A DNA stretch of 64,000 nt from Pseudomonas sp. A34-9 (lineage in GTDB: Bacteria; Pseudomonadota; Gammaproteobacteria; Pseudomonadales; Pseudomonadaceae). Position 1 is the stretch's first letter; each line of letters opens with the position of its first letter. The notes below the pieces were generated by a model. The model was not told where the DNA came from. It did not search any database and worked only from the letters and a program-made list of their open reading frames with translations. The translations under genes and the position numbers were made by a program. Of this stretch, positions 10,476 through 17,207 are shown piece after piece. The stretch covers positions 2,754,501 through 2,818,500 of the forward strand of contig NZ_CP119967.1 in NCBI RefSeq assembly GCF_029543085.1, written 5' to 3'.

Positions 10476-10994
10476 ATGAGCGATGTTTTTTGTCCAGATA
10501 TGGACGCCGACCTGAATCCTGAAGTAAGCGCTGCAGGCTTTCAGTTAGGCGTCAGCCTTTCGTCGGTAATGAAGTTGATAGGTCCTGTAGCTTGGTATGA
10601 AGACAACTCCGAGATACATGAGTTGCTTGGTAAAAATTCGGGATGGATTGGGGTAAAGAAAAAATCAGGTTGTCAGGGTAATGATGCTGTCAATCTGACG
10701 TTCAAGAATAGCTGCGTTCAACTTGTTTTTGAGCAGCGTGAGATCCTCTATCAGATAGTTGTAGGTGGAGCGTATTCAGGGGCGTTTGCGGGTGTTCGGG
10801 TCGGTGATGATTTGCTGGCGCTTCAGACGGATTTTGAAATTGACTTCAACGATATGGATGACGAATTTTTGATACTTGATAAAGGCGAATACATTTCTGG
10901 AATTAGTTTTGTTACTGATCATCGGGCATCTCTTTTACATTCGCCAAATCAAATCATAAAGCATATATCGGTACATGACTGGCGGTTTAGATAG
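10476..10994 (+). CDS. Candidate orphan CDI immunity protein
   Basis: A 172-residue soluble protein starting MSDVFCPDMDADLNPEVSAA. I chose ATG 10476 because GAGGTG stands about 7 bases upstream; an in-frame GTG at 10467 is possible. It follows a toxin-tip remnant (stop at 10465) and is closed by a palindrome 10 bases downstream. The DNA is AT-rich relative to the chromosome outside the array. There is no signal peptide or membrane segment. It was presumably acquired with the toxin remnant and may still protect against kin carrying that toxin. Function is inferred from context only. Confidence 0.6.
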   Translation: MSDVFCPDMDADLNPEVSAAGFQLGVSLSSVMKLIGPVAWYEDNSEIHELLGKNSGWIGVKKKSGCQGNDAVNLTFKNSCVQLVFEQREILYQIVVGGAYSGAFAGVRVGDDLLALQTDFEIDFNDMDDEFLILDKGEYISGISFVTDHRASLLHSPNQIIKHISVHDWRFR

Positions 10995-11004
10995 TAGGCG
11001 GAGG

Positions 11005-11066
11005 TAAATGGGGGCAGGCCACGTTTAGAAAGTGCTCCGAAAACGTAGTCTGTCCCCGTTTTCCCC
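11005..11066. repeat. RAYT-type palindrome, full copy
   Basis: Same hairpin as at 10318 with a few substitutions (GGGGGCAGGCCACGTTT left arm, ACGTAGTCTGTCCCC right arm). It lies between an immunity gene and the next toxin remnant. Confidence 0.88.
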
Positions 11067-11574
11067 CCGGGATACGGACGTGCCAGTGCTTGATCCACCT
11101 GTTGCGCCTCCAGTGGTATCGGGTTTTAATCGAGTGGTTATTCAGCAGAAGCTGATTGATAGCCTCGGCGAAAATATCAAGTCGAATCCCTTGCGAAAAG
11201 AATATGAGCGGAAAGTCGCTGAACTTTCCTCTTATGCGGAAAGGATACAGCCGAACATGACGCAGGATGAACTCCGCAACCTCGCGACGGAAGCCAACCA
11301 GGCCAGGCGCCAGTTGGGTTTGGAATATAAGGACTTAACGCCGGGTCCACTTAAAGAGTTTATTTATGAGTTCGTTCTTGATCGCTACGGCGATGCGCTT
11401 GGCCCGACCGGTGATTATTTGATCAAGAACGGTCGCTCGTACACCGATATCATCAAGTCAGCAGTTCGGCCAAACCCGGATGTCGATACTTTGCTCGGAA
11501 ATTTTGGCGAATGGTTGAGTAAGCAACCTGCCTCATATCTTCAACGCTATCAAGGCTCGGTAGGGCGGGGATGA
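11067..11574 (+). pseudogene. Orphan CdiA C-terminal toxin domain without start or delivery part
   Basis: About 169 residues follow the palindrome in one open frame to TGA 11572. The first half is proline-rich then helical (ERKVAELSSYAERIQPNMTQ). The second half contains LTPGPLKEFIYEFVLDRYGD, LGPTGDYLI and SYTDIIKSAVRPNPDVDTLL. The RYGD-LGP...RPxxD pattern reminds me of CdiA C-terminal tRNase-type domains, but this is from memory and weak. No plausible start codon or SD exists apart from triplets inside the palindrome, so it is a promoterless orphan that could act only after recombination onto an intact cdiA. Its stop overlaps the next start (ATGA). Confidence 0.65.
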
Positions 11575-11996
11575 GAATGGAATATATAGTTTTTCAGCAT
11601 AAAAATGACCGTCGTTTCGTTTTGTTGTGTGATGAAAATTACAACCCCATCACAGAGGAAAAGTCGGGTCAGAGAGAACCAAGAAACAAGGCTTTGTATG
11701 TGAGTTTTCCTGGTGGATTTGCAGGGGTTTATGCATCGATAGAAAGCCCTGTTCTATTTGTTAATCGTAGCAAGGTGCTTTTCAGTGATCCGTCTTGGAG
11801 TGTTTCTGTTAGAAAAAATGGAAGTACAAATGAGGTAATATTTTCAGGCTTGAATAGCTCAGCATTTGAATTTGAGTATCCGGCTGTGGTACTTGATCCG
11901 ATGGATCCTTGGTCTGAAGAACAATTTGACGATTTTTTTATCTGGTTAACGAACAAGCGCCATGATCGTGAGTTTATGAATATGTGGACCGAATAA
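11571..11996 (+). CDS. Candidate orphan CDI immunity protein
   Basis: This 141-residue protein starts at ATG 11571, overlapping the toxin stop as ATGA; a second ATG follows two codons later (MRMEYIVFQHKNDRRFV). GGCGGGG lies just upstream as a possible SD. The sequence is rich in Phe, Glu and Asp, with the tail WSEEQFDDFFIWLTNKRHD. It has no signal or membrane segment. The overlap with the RYGD-type toxin remnant makes it the best-paired orphan immunity gene in the array together with the EndoU pair. Confidence 0.65.
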   Translation: MRMEYIVFQHKNDRRFVLLCDENYNPITEEKSGQREPRNKALYVSFPGGFAGVYASIESPVLFVNRSKVLFSDPSWSVSVRKNGSTNEVIFSGLNSSAFEFEYPAVVLDPMDPWSEEQFDDFFIWLTNKRHDREFMNMWTE

Positions 11997-12009
11997 AATA
12001 GAGGGGAAG

Positions 12010-12252
12010 ATAAATGGGGACAGACTCTGAGGGATCCCCACAAATCTACTCCAGGCTCTGCGCCTGATGATGCACCTCAATCACGCAGAGCCGTCTCCAA
12101 TGTTCCCCAGTCTTCGCTGCCTCCGAACTCTATGCATCTACGCCAATACTCCAGGCCAAGCCGCCACAATGAAAGCACTCGTCGTTCTCTAAAGCTGTTG
12201 CTCTGATATCGCCGCTCCAGGTTACTTTTGCGAGCCTGAAGCCCTGTTTATG
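12010..12252 (-). mobile_element. IS4-family element fragment, 3' end (reversed)
   Basis: A half palindrome (TAAATGGGGACAGACT) is followed by the IS end CTGAGGGATCCCC at 12027. On the minus strand the remnant encodes a degenerate IS4 transposase tail (QSNSFRERRVLSLWRLGLEY, then broken by substitutions and stops). Only the last ~220 bases of the element survive. It is more diverged than the copy at 13316. Confidence 0.7.
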
Positions 12253-12257
12253 ATTAG

Positions 12258-12395
12258 CTCATAAAGCATATCGAGAAGTCAGATATAGTGCCCCTTGATT
12301 TCAGGAATTTAACTATTGAGAATCAGAGGCTTGTCAAAAGTTGGATTGATAATTTGCCTTCTGTCTCGAAAGATAAAATCATAATTCTGAGGTGA
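12258..12395 (+). pseudogene. Orphan CdiA toxin remnant (C-terminal 45 codons)
   Basis: The open frame ending at TGA 12393 reads IKHIEKSDIVPLDFRNLTI and then LVKSWIDNLPSVSKDKIIILR. It follows IS debris with no start codon and ends 3 bases before the next gene. This is the same geometry as the other toxin tips in the array. The toxin family is not recognised. Confidence 0.5.
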
Positions 12396-12398
12396 TGT

Positions 12399-12743
12399 AT
12401 GGGGATGTACATAGCGGTCGCGGATGGGGTCGGGAGGGCCTTAACCACGGGTGTGTTTGACTGTGTAGTTGAAAGTACACGGGCTTGTTATTTAGCGAAG
12501 GATAGCGATTGCCTGTTGAAGATTTATGAGCCGCTGGATGAACAGGGTCAAAGCTTTATTTCACTTCGAAACGTTGATGTGCTGTGTTTCAACGTTTTCT
12601 ATGTCGCCTGTGAAAAAGCGATGAATGCCTTTCCTGAAAGTGAAATGGGACAGAATGTTCCTTTTGATCATCTAGAGGGTATTCTTTGGAATTGGCGCGA
12701 ATTGTTGGATTTGATCCGCACAGATGTCAGGTACCGAGGATAA
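12399..12743 (+). CDS. Candidate orphan CDI immunity protein
   Basis: A 114-residue protein starting MGMYIAVADGVGRALTTGVF, with GAGGTG about 4 bases upstream of ATG 12399. It contains no membrane segment. The tail LEGILWNWRELLDLIRTDVR is amphipathic. It follows a toxin-tip remnant by 3 bases and is followed by a short palindrome at 12811. The immunity role rests on arrangement, length and AT-rich composition. Confidence 0.6.
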   Translation: MGMYIAVADGVGRALTTGVFDCVVESTRACYLAKDSDCLLKIYEPLDEQGQSFISLRNVDVLCFNVFYVACEKAMNAFPESEMGQNVPFDHLEGILWNWRELLDLIRTDVRYRG

Positions 12744-12810
12744 AGAGCGACAAGATCATAGTCCGCCAACTTTGTTGTCTACTGCTCCAGAGCGCAGACA
12801 CGCAATGAGG

Positions 12811-12882
12811 ATAATGGGGCAGGCCACGTTTAAATAAACGTGGTCTGTCCCTGATGGATCCCTGATGGATCCTTTTTCTTAC
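12811..12882. repeat. Short-loop palindrome fused to degenerate IS4 left end
   Basis: GGGGCAGGCCACGTTT is followed by only AAAT and then AAACGTGGTCTGTCCC, so the usual 14-base loop is mostly deleted. Two imperfect copies of the IS tip (CTGATGGATCC) and the IS subterminal CTTTTTCTTACAG follow. This is a rearranged palindrome/IS junction between cassettes. Confidence 0.65.
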
Positions 12883-12939
12883 AGCTTCCCGACAACCAAA
12901 GATGGGCTTAAAGAATTTATAAAAGGGCTTCGGAAATGA
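12883..12939 (+). pseudogene. Orphan CdiA toxin remnant (last ~18 codons)
   Basis: The frame ending at TGA 12937 reads SFPTTKDGLKEFIKGLRK. It begins at the palindrome/IS edge and overlaps the next start as ATGA. It is too short to assign to a toxin family. Confidence 0.45.
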
Positions 12940-13319
12940 AACCTATCAAAGAGCTTGAAAGTTTGATCGCTTCTGGGTTTGGAACTTACGTTCGATCGAT
13001 TCGGCATGAGGTATTGGGGGCGGGGCTTTACAAAATAGAGCTTGTTAATTGCAAGCTGTGTATGTTTGAGGATGGGGTGGTTGTCGAGTGGCTTACGACG
13101 CAGGAATGTATAATGTATTTGGATATTTTAAATATTAAAAGCCACCTTTCTGTAGATGTTTTTTCCCAGGCGGCTGAAGATAAAGATCTGAATGTTGTTC
13201 TGCCGTTGGAACTCATTTGTTCAAATCGGGATTTTGCTCTTGAAGTGCAGTTGCTTGTGTACTCTAGGCTTTTGATTGTTTTGAATAAACTATGGAGAGT
13301 AAATGGGGGCGGGCCCTGA
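12936..13319 (+). CDS. Candidate orphan CDI immunity protein with palindrome-derived C-terminus
   Basis: A 127-residue protein starting MKPIKELESLIASGFGTYVR at ATG 12936, overlapping the toxin stop. The body is acidic, with a hydrophobic C-terminal helix (VQLLVYSRLLIVLNKLW). The final residues VNGGGP and the stop are read out of the inserted palindrome (from about 13299), so the native tail has been replaced. No membrane topology or named family is evident. Whether the altered tail still allows toxin binding cannot be told from sequence. Confidence 0.6.
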   Translation: MKPIKELESLIASGFGTYVRSIRHEVLGAGLYKIELVNCKLCMFEDGVVVEWLTTQECIMYLDILNIKSHLSVDVFSQAAEDKDLNVVLPLELICSNRDFALEVQLLVYSRLLIVLNKLWRVNGGGP

Positions 13320-13523
13320 GGGATCCTCACAAACCTATCCCAATGCCTGTGCTTGTTGATGTACCTCGTCTCGCAACGCGTGCTCAAGTCTCTCCAAGGT
13401 TTTTCGAGACGTTGAGCCACGCCCGCTGCACCAGTATTCCAACCCCAGTCGCCACAGCGACAACACCCGCCGACGTTTAAGGCTATTGCTTTGAAAGCGG
13501 AGCTCATGACCTGCTTCGCGTGG
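13299..13523 (-). mobile_element. IS4-family element fragment, 3' end (reversed)
   Basis: A half palindrome (to 13315) is followed by the IS end CTGAGGGATCCTC. On the minus strand it encodes the transposase C-terminus HELRFQSNSLKRRRVLSLWR, LGLEYWC, then LEHALRDEVHQQAQALG and stop. The sequence ends at a full palindrome at 13524. It is a better-preserved version of the fragment at 12010-12252. Confidence 0.78.
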
Positions 13524-13586
13524 GATAAATGGGGACAGACCACGTTTAGAAAGCACTCCGAAAACGTGGTCTGTCCCCGTTTTCCC
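13524..13586. repeat. RAYT-type palindrome, full copy
   Basis: Identical in both arms and loop to the copy at 10318, followed by GTTTTCCCT. It separates IS debris from the EndoU toxin remnant. Confidence 0.9.
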
Positions 13587-13589
13587 TCT

Positions 13590-14023
13590 CTGCGGAGATG
13601 GAACAAAAAATTCTGTATGGCCAAAGAGTTGTAAAAAATGGCAATGGAACAAAAAAAATAATAGGTGGCCACAGTGGGTTTATTGATAATTTGCACCCGG
13701 ATTTTGCAGTGGAAGTGGTGAGCACTTATGCTGACGGTTCAAGGCAGGTGAAATTCGTAACTCAGTTCGAGGACGGTACTCTTTCTAATATAAAAAAGAG
13801 TACGCTGTTTCCGGAGAGTTGGACTGATGCGCAAACAATTAACGCCGTCAAGCTTGTTGGGGATACCAAGCCGGTGGCAACAAGGACTTCGGATGGAGCG
13901 TCTCTCTATCAATCCACGGTCAATGGCGTTAAGGTTGAGGTTATTAAAGTGGGTGATAACGTGACGGCAGGTTATCCTTGTGGCGCAGGTTGTGCTTCGG
14001 CACAAAGTTTTATGGGGCAATAA
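13590..14023 (+). pseudogene. Orphan CdiA-CT toxin domain, EndoU-type RNase
   Basis: About 140 residues include GGHSG followed by a conserved block (KKSTLFPESWTDAQTINAVK) and the tail VKVEVIKVGDNVTAGYP. This matches the bacterial EndoU nuclease family used as C-terminal CDI toxins, where GGH carries a catalytic histidine; the E. coli STECO31 CdiA EndoU toxin is a known member that cuts tRNA. The domain looks nearly complete. It lacks any CdiA delivery sequence, and its only ATG (13598) has no convincing SD after the palindrome. It is therefore a silent toxin module that could be captured by recombination onto cdiA. Its immunity gene follows by 1 base. Confidence 0.75.
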
Positions 14024-14024
14024 T

Positions 14025-14450
14025 ATGTATAAGAAATATGATGAGTTGATTGGTCGGTTTGCGACAGATGAATTTCCAATCGATTATTGGTCCGATGTCG
14101 CAATTGTTGAAGCTTCAGATATGTTGGACGATTTTTCCGAAGATGACTGGTCGATTCTTTTGTCGTCTGTAAGAGATAAGAGCGAGTACTGGGTTTTGCG
14201 CATGTGTGAATCAATGGGAGACGTTGCTGAAGAGCGAGCGCTTTATGTGTTGCTTGAGGTAATGTCTCGCGGAAGTGAGGAAGTAACGTGTGCGGCATTG
14301 GATGCCATTAGGTCCATGGTGAGCCTCGGTTTGGATGTGTCAAAGTATTCAGTTCCGATTAACGCTGCTATTGAAAGTGCAAAAATGACGAAAAGTAATG
14401 TGGGGCTGTTATCTGTGCTGGATCTGGAGAAAATGCTTTTGAAGAGGTGA
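14025..14450 (+). CDS. Candidate immunity protein for EndoU-type CDI toxin
   Basis: A 141-residue acidic protein. I start it at ATG 14025 (MYKKYDELIGRFATDEFPID), directly after the toxin stop, with GGGGCAA upstream as a weak SD. A longer frame from 13980 would run back into the toxin gene and is rejected. The sequence is mostly helical, with a possible HEAT-like pair of helices (ALYVLLEVMSRGSEEVTCAAL). This is the only orphan immunity gene beside a toxin whose enzymatic class I can name. It is bounded downstream by a palindrome/IS junction at 14463. Confidence 0.7.
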   Translation: MYKKYDELIGRFATDEFPIDYWSDVAIVEASDMLDDFSEDDWSILLSSVRDKSEYWVLRMCESMGDVAEERALYVLLEVMSRGSEEVTCAALDAIRSMVSLGLDVSKYSVPINAAIESAKMTKSNVGLLSVLDLEKMLLKR

Positions 14451-14462
14451 TTTTTTTGGGTG

Positions 14463-14692
14463 GTAAATGGGGACAGACCCTGAGGGATCCCCGATTTTTC
14501 TTACAGAAAATCAAAAAGTTGGAATATTGAAGAGACCTGCATGAGTCGGCAACTTGGTTTGCACCACACAAATACAAGAAACCGACCCCATGCAGGCCAT
14601 CCGATTTTTGCACAAAGCGCTCGCTCAAGCACTGCCCTCTATCCATTCTCGTCGCCTGACATCACTGATGAGTTGTGTCAGTTAGTTACTGG
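14463..14692 (+). mobile_element. IS4-family element fragment, 5' end, joined to a half palindrome
   Basis: TAAATGGGGACAGACC is followed at 14480 by CTGAGGGATCCCCGAT. The fragment repeats the first ~210 bases of the copy at 9875 almost exactly, including the transposase start MQAIRFLHKALAQALPSIHS. It breaks off at GTTAGTTACTGGAG against another half palindrome. Confidence 0.8.
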
Positions 14693-14693
14693 A

Positions 14694-14717
14694 GTAAATG
14701 GGGACAGACCACGTTTA
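14694..14717. repeat. Half palindrome upstream of the RAYT gene
   Basis: TAAATGGGGACAGACCACGT without the complementary right arm. With the copy at 15361 it flanks the transposase gene, as is usual for RAYT genes. Confidence 0.75.
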
Positions 14718-14811
14718 ATCTAATTGGCTGAAACAATACGTTAAATTTCTCCGTCATTTTAGCCATGCGGCCCGCTAAGCTTTCAGTTCGACCAATTGAA
14801 AGGATTCAACG

Positions 14812-15357
14812 ATGCCGCGTAGACCCCGAGTTTCGATGCCAGACGTACCACTGCACTTGATTCAGCGAGGTAACAATAGAACTGCCTGTTTTTTTACCGA
14901 GGAAGACTACCTTTTTTATTTGGAGCTTTTGGCCGAACAGGCCTCTAAAAATGATTGTGATATTCATGCGTGGTGCTTAATGACTAATCACGTTCATTTG
15001 TTAATAAGTCCTCATAATGCCAACAGCGCAAGCCTGCTGATGAAAGGTGTCGGCCAGAGATACGTCCAATATGTAAATCGTACGTATCGTCGCAGCGGAA
15101 GTTTGTGGGAAGGCCGATATCGTTCATGTCTTGTTGAGAGTGAACGATATTTGTTGTGCTGTTATCGATACATCGAAATGAATCCAGTCAGAGCGAAAAT
15201 GGTAGCTCATCCGGCACAATATCGCTGGTCAAGTTACCGTATTAACGCACAATCAGAGCACTCGCACATAGTTACCCCTCATGCTCAGTATTTGGCGCTT
15301 GGAGGGCAGGGCGGGCAGCCGGCAGATGCTTACGCGAACTGTTCAAAAATGACTTAG
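14812..15357 (+). pseudogene. REP-associated tyrosine transposase (RAYT), C-terminally frameshifted
   Basis: A 181-residue Y1/HUH transposase of the IS200-like superfamily. It begins MPRRPRVSMPDVPLHLIQRG. The metal-binding HUH motif is TNHVHLLI (about residues 58-65) and the catalytic tyrosine lies in RYIEMNPVRA. These enzymes nick and mobilise short flanking palindromes as single strands. After ALGGQGGQPADAY the frame goes wrong: one extra base near 15333 would restore RELFKNDL, which is how RAYT proteins usually continue. The palindrome at 15361 then truncates the rest. The catalytic core is intact but the C-terminus (usually ~40 or more further residues) is lost, so activity is doubtful. 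It is flanked on both sides by the palindrome that fills this array. Confidence 0.85.
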
Positions 15358-15360
15358 GGG

Positions 15361-15415
15361 AAATGGGGACAGACCACACTTAGAAATACTCCAAAACGTG
15401 GGCTGTCCCCGTTTT
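15361..15415. repeat. RAYT-type palindrome, slightly shortened
   Basis: GGGGACAGACCACACTT, a shortened loop, then AAACGTGGGCTGTCCCC with four differences from the consensus. It abuts the truncated end of the RAYT gene. Confidence 0.85.
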
Positions 15416-15419
15416 ACTG

Positions 15420-15554
15420 GTAGACGGGAAACCCTTGGGTCTTGGCGAAATTGATGCTGAAACGCCTAATTTCATTATCGAAGTGGCGAGCGGTACTAAA
15501 GCAGGGAAACAGGAGCAGTTGCTGAAATTCATAAACAATCCAACGCTGGGATAA
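15420..15554 (+). pseudogene. Orphan CdiA toxin remnant, nuclease-like
   Basis: An open frame without a start reads VDGKPLGLGEIDAETPNF, then IIEVASGTKAGKQEQLLKF and a stop taken from the next palindrome. The arrangement E-I-D...I-I-E-V-x-S-G...G-K-Q-Q resembles a PD-(D/E)xK-type nuclease core, with Ala where the Lys would be; this is a weak resemblance. No immunity gene lies between this remnant and the next palindrome, so this unit has lost its partner. Confidence 0.45.
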
Positions 15555-15612
15555 ATGGGGACAGACCACGTTTAGAAAGCACTCTGAAAACGTGGTCTGG
15601 CCCCTTTTTACC
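15551..15612. repeat. RAYT-type palindrome, full copy
   Basis: Consensus left arm GGGGACAGACCACGTTT, a loop with one change, right arm AAACGTGGTCTGGCCCC. Its first bases supply the stop codon of the preceding toxin remnant. Confidence 0.88.
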
Positions 15613-15763
15613 CTGAGCAAAAAGCCATCGAGGTTAGCAATAGACTGAGTGATCTAGTTCGTAATGCCGATAATCGACCGCCCGGAAAGATCCTTACAGT
15701 CAGCGGGGTATTGATTTTGCTAAACAGCTAATAAAGGATGTCGATAATGCTCTTGGCCGATGA
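15613..15763 (+). pseudogene. Orphan CdiA toxin remnant with frameshift
   Basis: The first frame reads EQKAIEVSNRLSDLVRNADN and RPPGK. One missing base in the short A-run at 15685-15688 then throws it off. In the next frame the sequence continues KDPYSQRGIDFAKQLIKDVD and ends NALGR at TGA 15761, overlapping the immunity gene start. Restoring one A joins the two parts into one toxin tail (RPPGKDPYSQRGIDF). The family is unknown. Confidence 0.5.
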
Positions 15764-16118
15764 GCGCTTCAGAAGTTTTGTTTTGTGGTTGGTTTCTTTG
15801 CCCTTCTTTTCCGCTCAAGCGCTGGAAGCTTCATTAAAAGAGTTAGGTGGCGTGGATTGCATTATTGATAAGTCATACTACGTATCCGCGTACGAGTTTT
15901 TAGGCAGCACCTTGGTGCAGGAAAATTCATTTGAACGTGTATTGGAATTTCTTCGAGAGTTCGAGTTTCTATTGAGTGAGAACTCTGAGCATCTGTACTA
16001 TTTTGTTGAGTCTATAGTTGATCATTCTCTTGTCCGTGGTGATGATCTCGAGACTTTAATAAGTGCCGCCCCTGACAGCTACAAAACATTTTTGCGTAGA
16101 CGGTTTTCGCCAAGATAG
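15747..16118 (+). CDS. Candidate orphan CDI immunity protein
   Basis: About 123 residues starting MLLADERFRSFVLWLVSLPF. ATG 15747 is preferred because AAAGG lies 9 bases upstream; ATG 15738 is too close to it. The start overlaps the tail of the frameshifted toxin remnant. The protein is acidic and helical (FERVLEFLREFEFLLSENSE), with no confident membrane segment despite a hydrophobic N-terminus. A stacked palindrome/IS junction follows at 16135. Its cognate toxin is dead here, so any role now would be protective only. Confidence 0.6.
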   Translation: MLLADERFRSFVLWLVSLPFFSAQALEASLKELGGVDCIIDKSYYVSAYEFLGSTLVQENSFERVLEFLREFEFLLSENSEHLYYFVESIVDHSLVRGDDLETLISAAPDSYKTFLRRRFSPR

Positions 16119-16134
16119 ATTTATTAGTTGGGGA

Positions 16135-16295
16135 ATAAATGGGGACGAATAAATGGGGTAGACCCTGAGGAATCCCCAATTTTTATTACAGAAAATCAAG
16201 AAGTTGTAAATGGGGACAGACCACATTTAGATAAAGGGAGCAAGCCGAGGCTTTAAAATTTATTCAAAAAAACGTCGTCTGCCCCCGTTTTCCCC
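16135..16295. repeat. Stacked palindromes with an embedded IS4 tip
   Basis: In order: a half palindrome, a second half palindrome (GGGGTAGACC), a 40-base IS4 left tip (CTGAGGAATCCCC from 16165), then a full palindrome from 16206. The last has a much longer loop and a diverged right arm (ACGTCGTCTGCCCCC). The nesting implies repeated insertion into, or recombination between, copies at one spot. Confidence 0.7.
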
Positions 16296-16687
16296 ACCAA
16301 GTCTATACGGATGGTCGATATGTTTATAATCCACGGCTATCGTCCAACCCTATTCCTAAAGGGGATTGGGAGCAGCATATTAAAAATATTAACCCGAGCG
16401 GAGTGTCGATCTCTGAGATAAATGGGGACAGACCACGTTTAGAAAGCACTCCGAAAACGTGGTCTGTCCCCGTTTTCCCACTCAGAGACATGGCTGGTGA
16501 CCCAGTTCCGAAGCCTGGTGGAGGCTATTGGGACCACCTCAAAGAGATGAATGATCTACTCCGAGGATTGAGAAATCACACTGAAACTTTGAAAGGCGTA
16601 ACTGACCCTGTGGCAGCGGCGACACGTCAACGAGCGTTGGATACTATTAGCCGAATCGAATCGGCCCTGAATGGTGCAGGAATATGA
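16296..16687 (+). pseudogene. Orphan CdiA toxin domain interrupted in frame by a palindrome
   Basis: One frame runs from the palindrome edge to TGA 16685. It reads VYTDGRYVYNPRLSSNP, GDWEQHIKNINPSGVSISEI, then about 20 residues encoded by the palindrome (INGDRPRLESTPKTWSVPVF), then DMAGDPVPKPGGGYWDHLKE and a helical tail ending ALNGAGI. The N-terminal part with a histidine before VYTDG and DPR/NPRLS looks like a known polymorphic toxin domain, possibly a papain-like fold, but I cannot confirm that. The palindrome adds residues without breaking the frame. No start codon is convincing. Confidence 0.6.
16418..16479. repeat. RAYT-type palindrome, full copy inside a toxin remnant
   Basis: Identical to the consensus copy at 10318. 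Translated in the frame of the surrounding toxin remnant it contains no stop codon. Confidence 0.9.
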
Positions 16688-17131
16688 CATTTCGAGAGTT
16701 GGAAAAAAAAATATTCGGTTGCTTGGTCACCAGAAGAGCAGATGTCCTCTTTGAGCGAGTGGTATCTGTCTGTTCGTGATACGGATTTTGGCGATTTTGA
16801 GGTCGGCGATGTATGTCGAGCTTTGAGACAGGATTTGTTTGTCGCTAATCTATTAACTATCGCTACGCGTTTTTTGTCAGAAGATGTTCTGGCAGGGGAT
16901 CGGTATGATGGTGAATTAATTTCTGCACTTGCAGACATCAAGTCAGATTATTGGGTTGTAAATGTTGAAGCCGCCAGGGATACGATTGATGCTTTGCTTC
17001 GAGTACCGGGCGTCAGTGAGGATGTTGATTGTCTAAACGACACATCTAGGTTGGTAAAAACTATAAAGGCGGTCATTCCGTCTCTGATGGAACCCCACAT
17101 ATCTAATCGAAAAAAAGGGGGCAGACCCTGA
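16684..17131 (+). pseudogene. Orphan CDI immunity gene with homopolymer frameshift
   Basis: ATG 16684 overlaps the toxin stop (ATGA) and reads MTFRELEKK, after which a run of nine A (16703-16711) shifts the frame. With eight A the frame continues YSVAWSPEEQMSSLSEWYLS and VRDTDFGDFEVGDVCRALRQ to the stop at 17129. The long frame alone can be read from ATG 16742, giving 129 residues. The last residues (KKGGRP) come from palindrome/IS sequence. Whether the A-run is a true mutation, a slippage switch or a sequencing error cannot be told here. Confidence 0.65.
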
Positions 17132-17207
17132 GGTGTAAATGGGTGTAAATGGGGGACAGATCACGTTTAGACGGTATTCCGAAAATGTGGTCTATCCCGG
17201 TTTTCCC
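17113..17207. repeat. Palindrome cluster with IS tip remnant
   Basis: A short GGGGGCAGACCCTGAGG junction (half palindrome plus IS tip) is followed by a duplicated GTAAATGGG and then a diverged full palindrome (GGGGGACAGATCACGTTT ... AATGTGGTCTATCCC). Confidence 0.7.

Noticed and set aside
11032..11066. Start codon of the RYGD-type toxin frame at 11032
   Set aside because: The first codons (MLRKRSLSPFSP) are translated palindrome sequence, seen identically at unrelated places; the toxin piece has no native start.
13980..14024. Upstream extension of the EndoU immunity gene
   Set aside because: It overlaps the end of the toxin gene in another frame; ATG 14025 directly after the toxin stop fits the unit design.
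16403..16687. 94-residue gene starting at 16403
   Set aside because: It is the second part of a longer toxin frame that continues upstream to about 16296; the apparent start is an internal codon.
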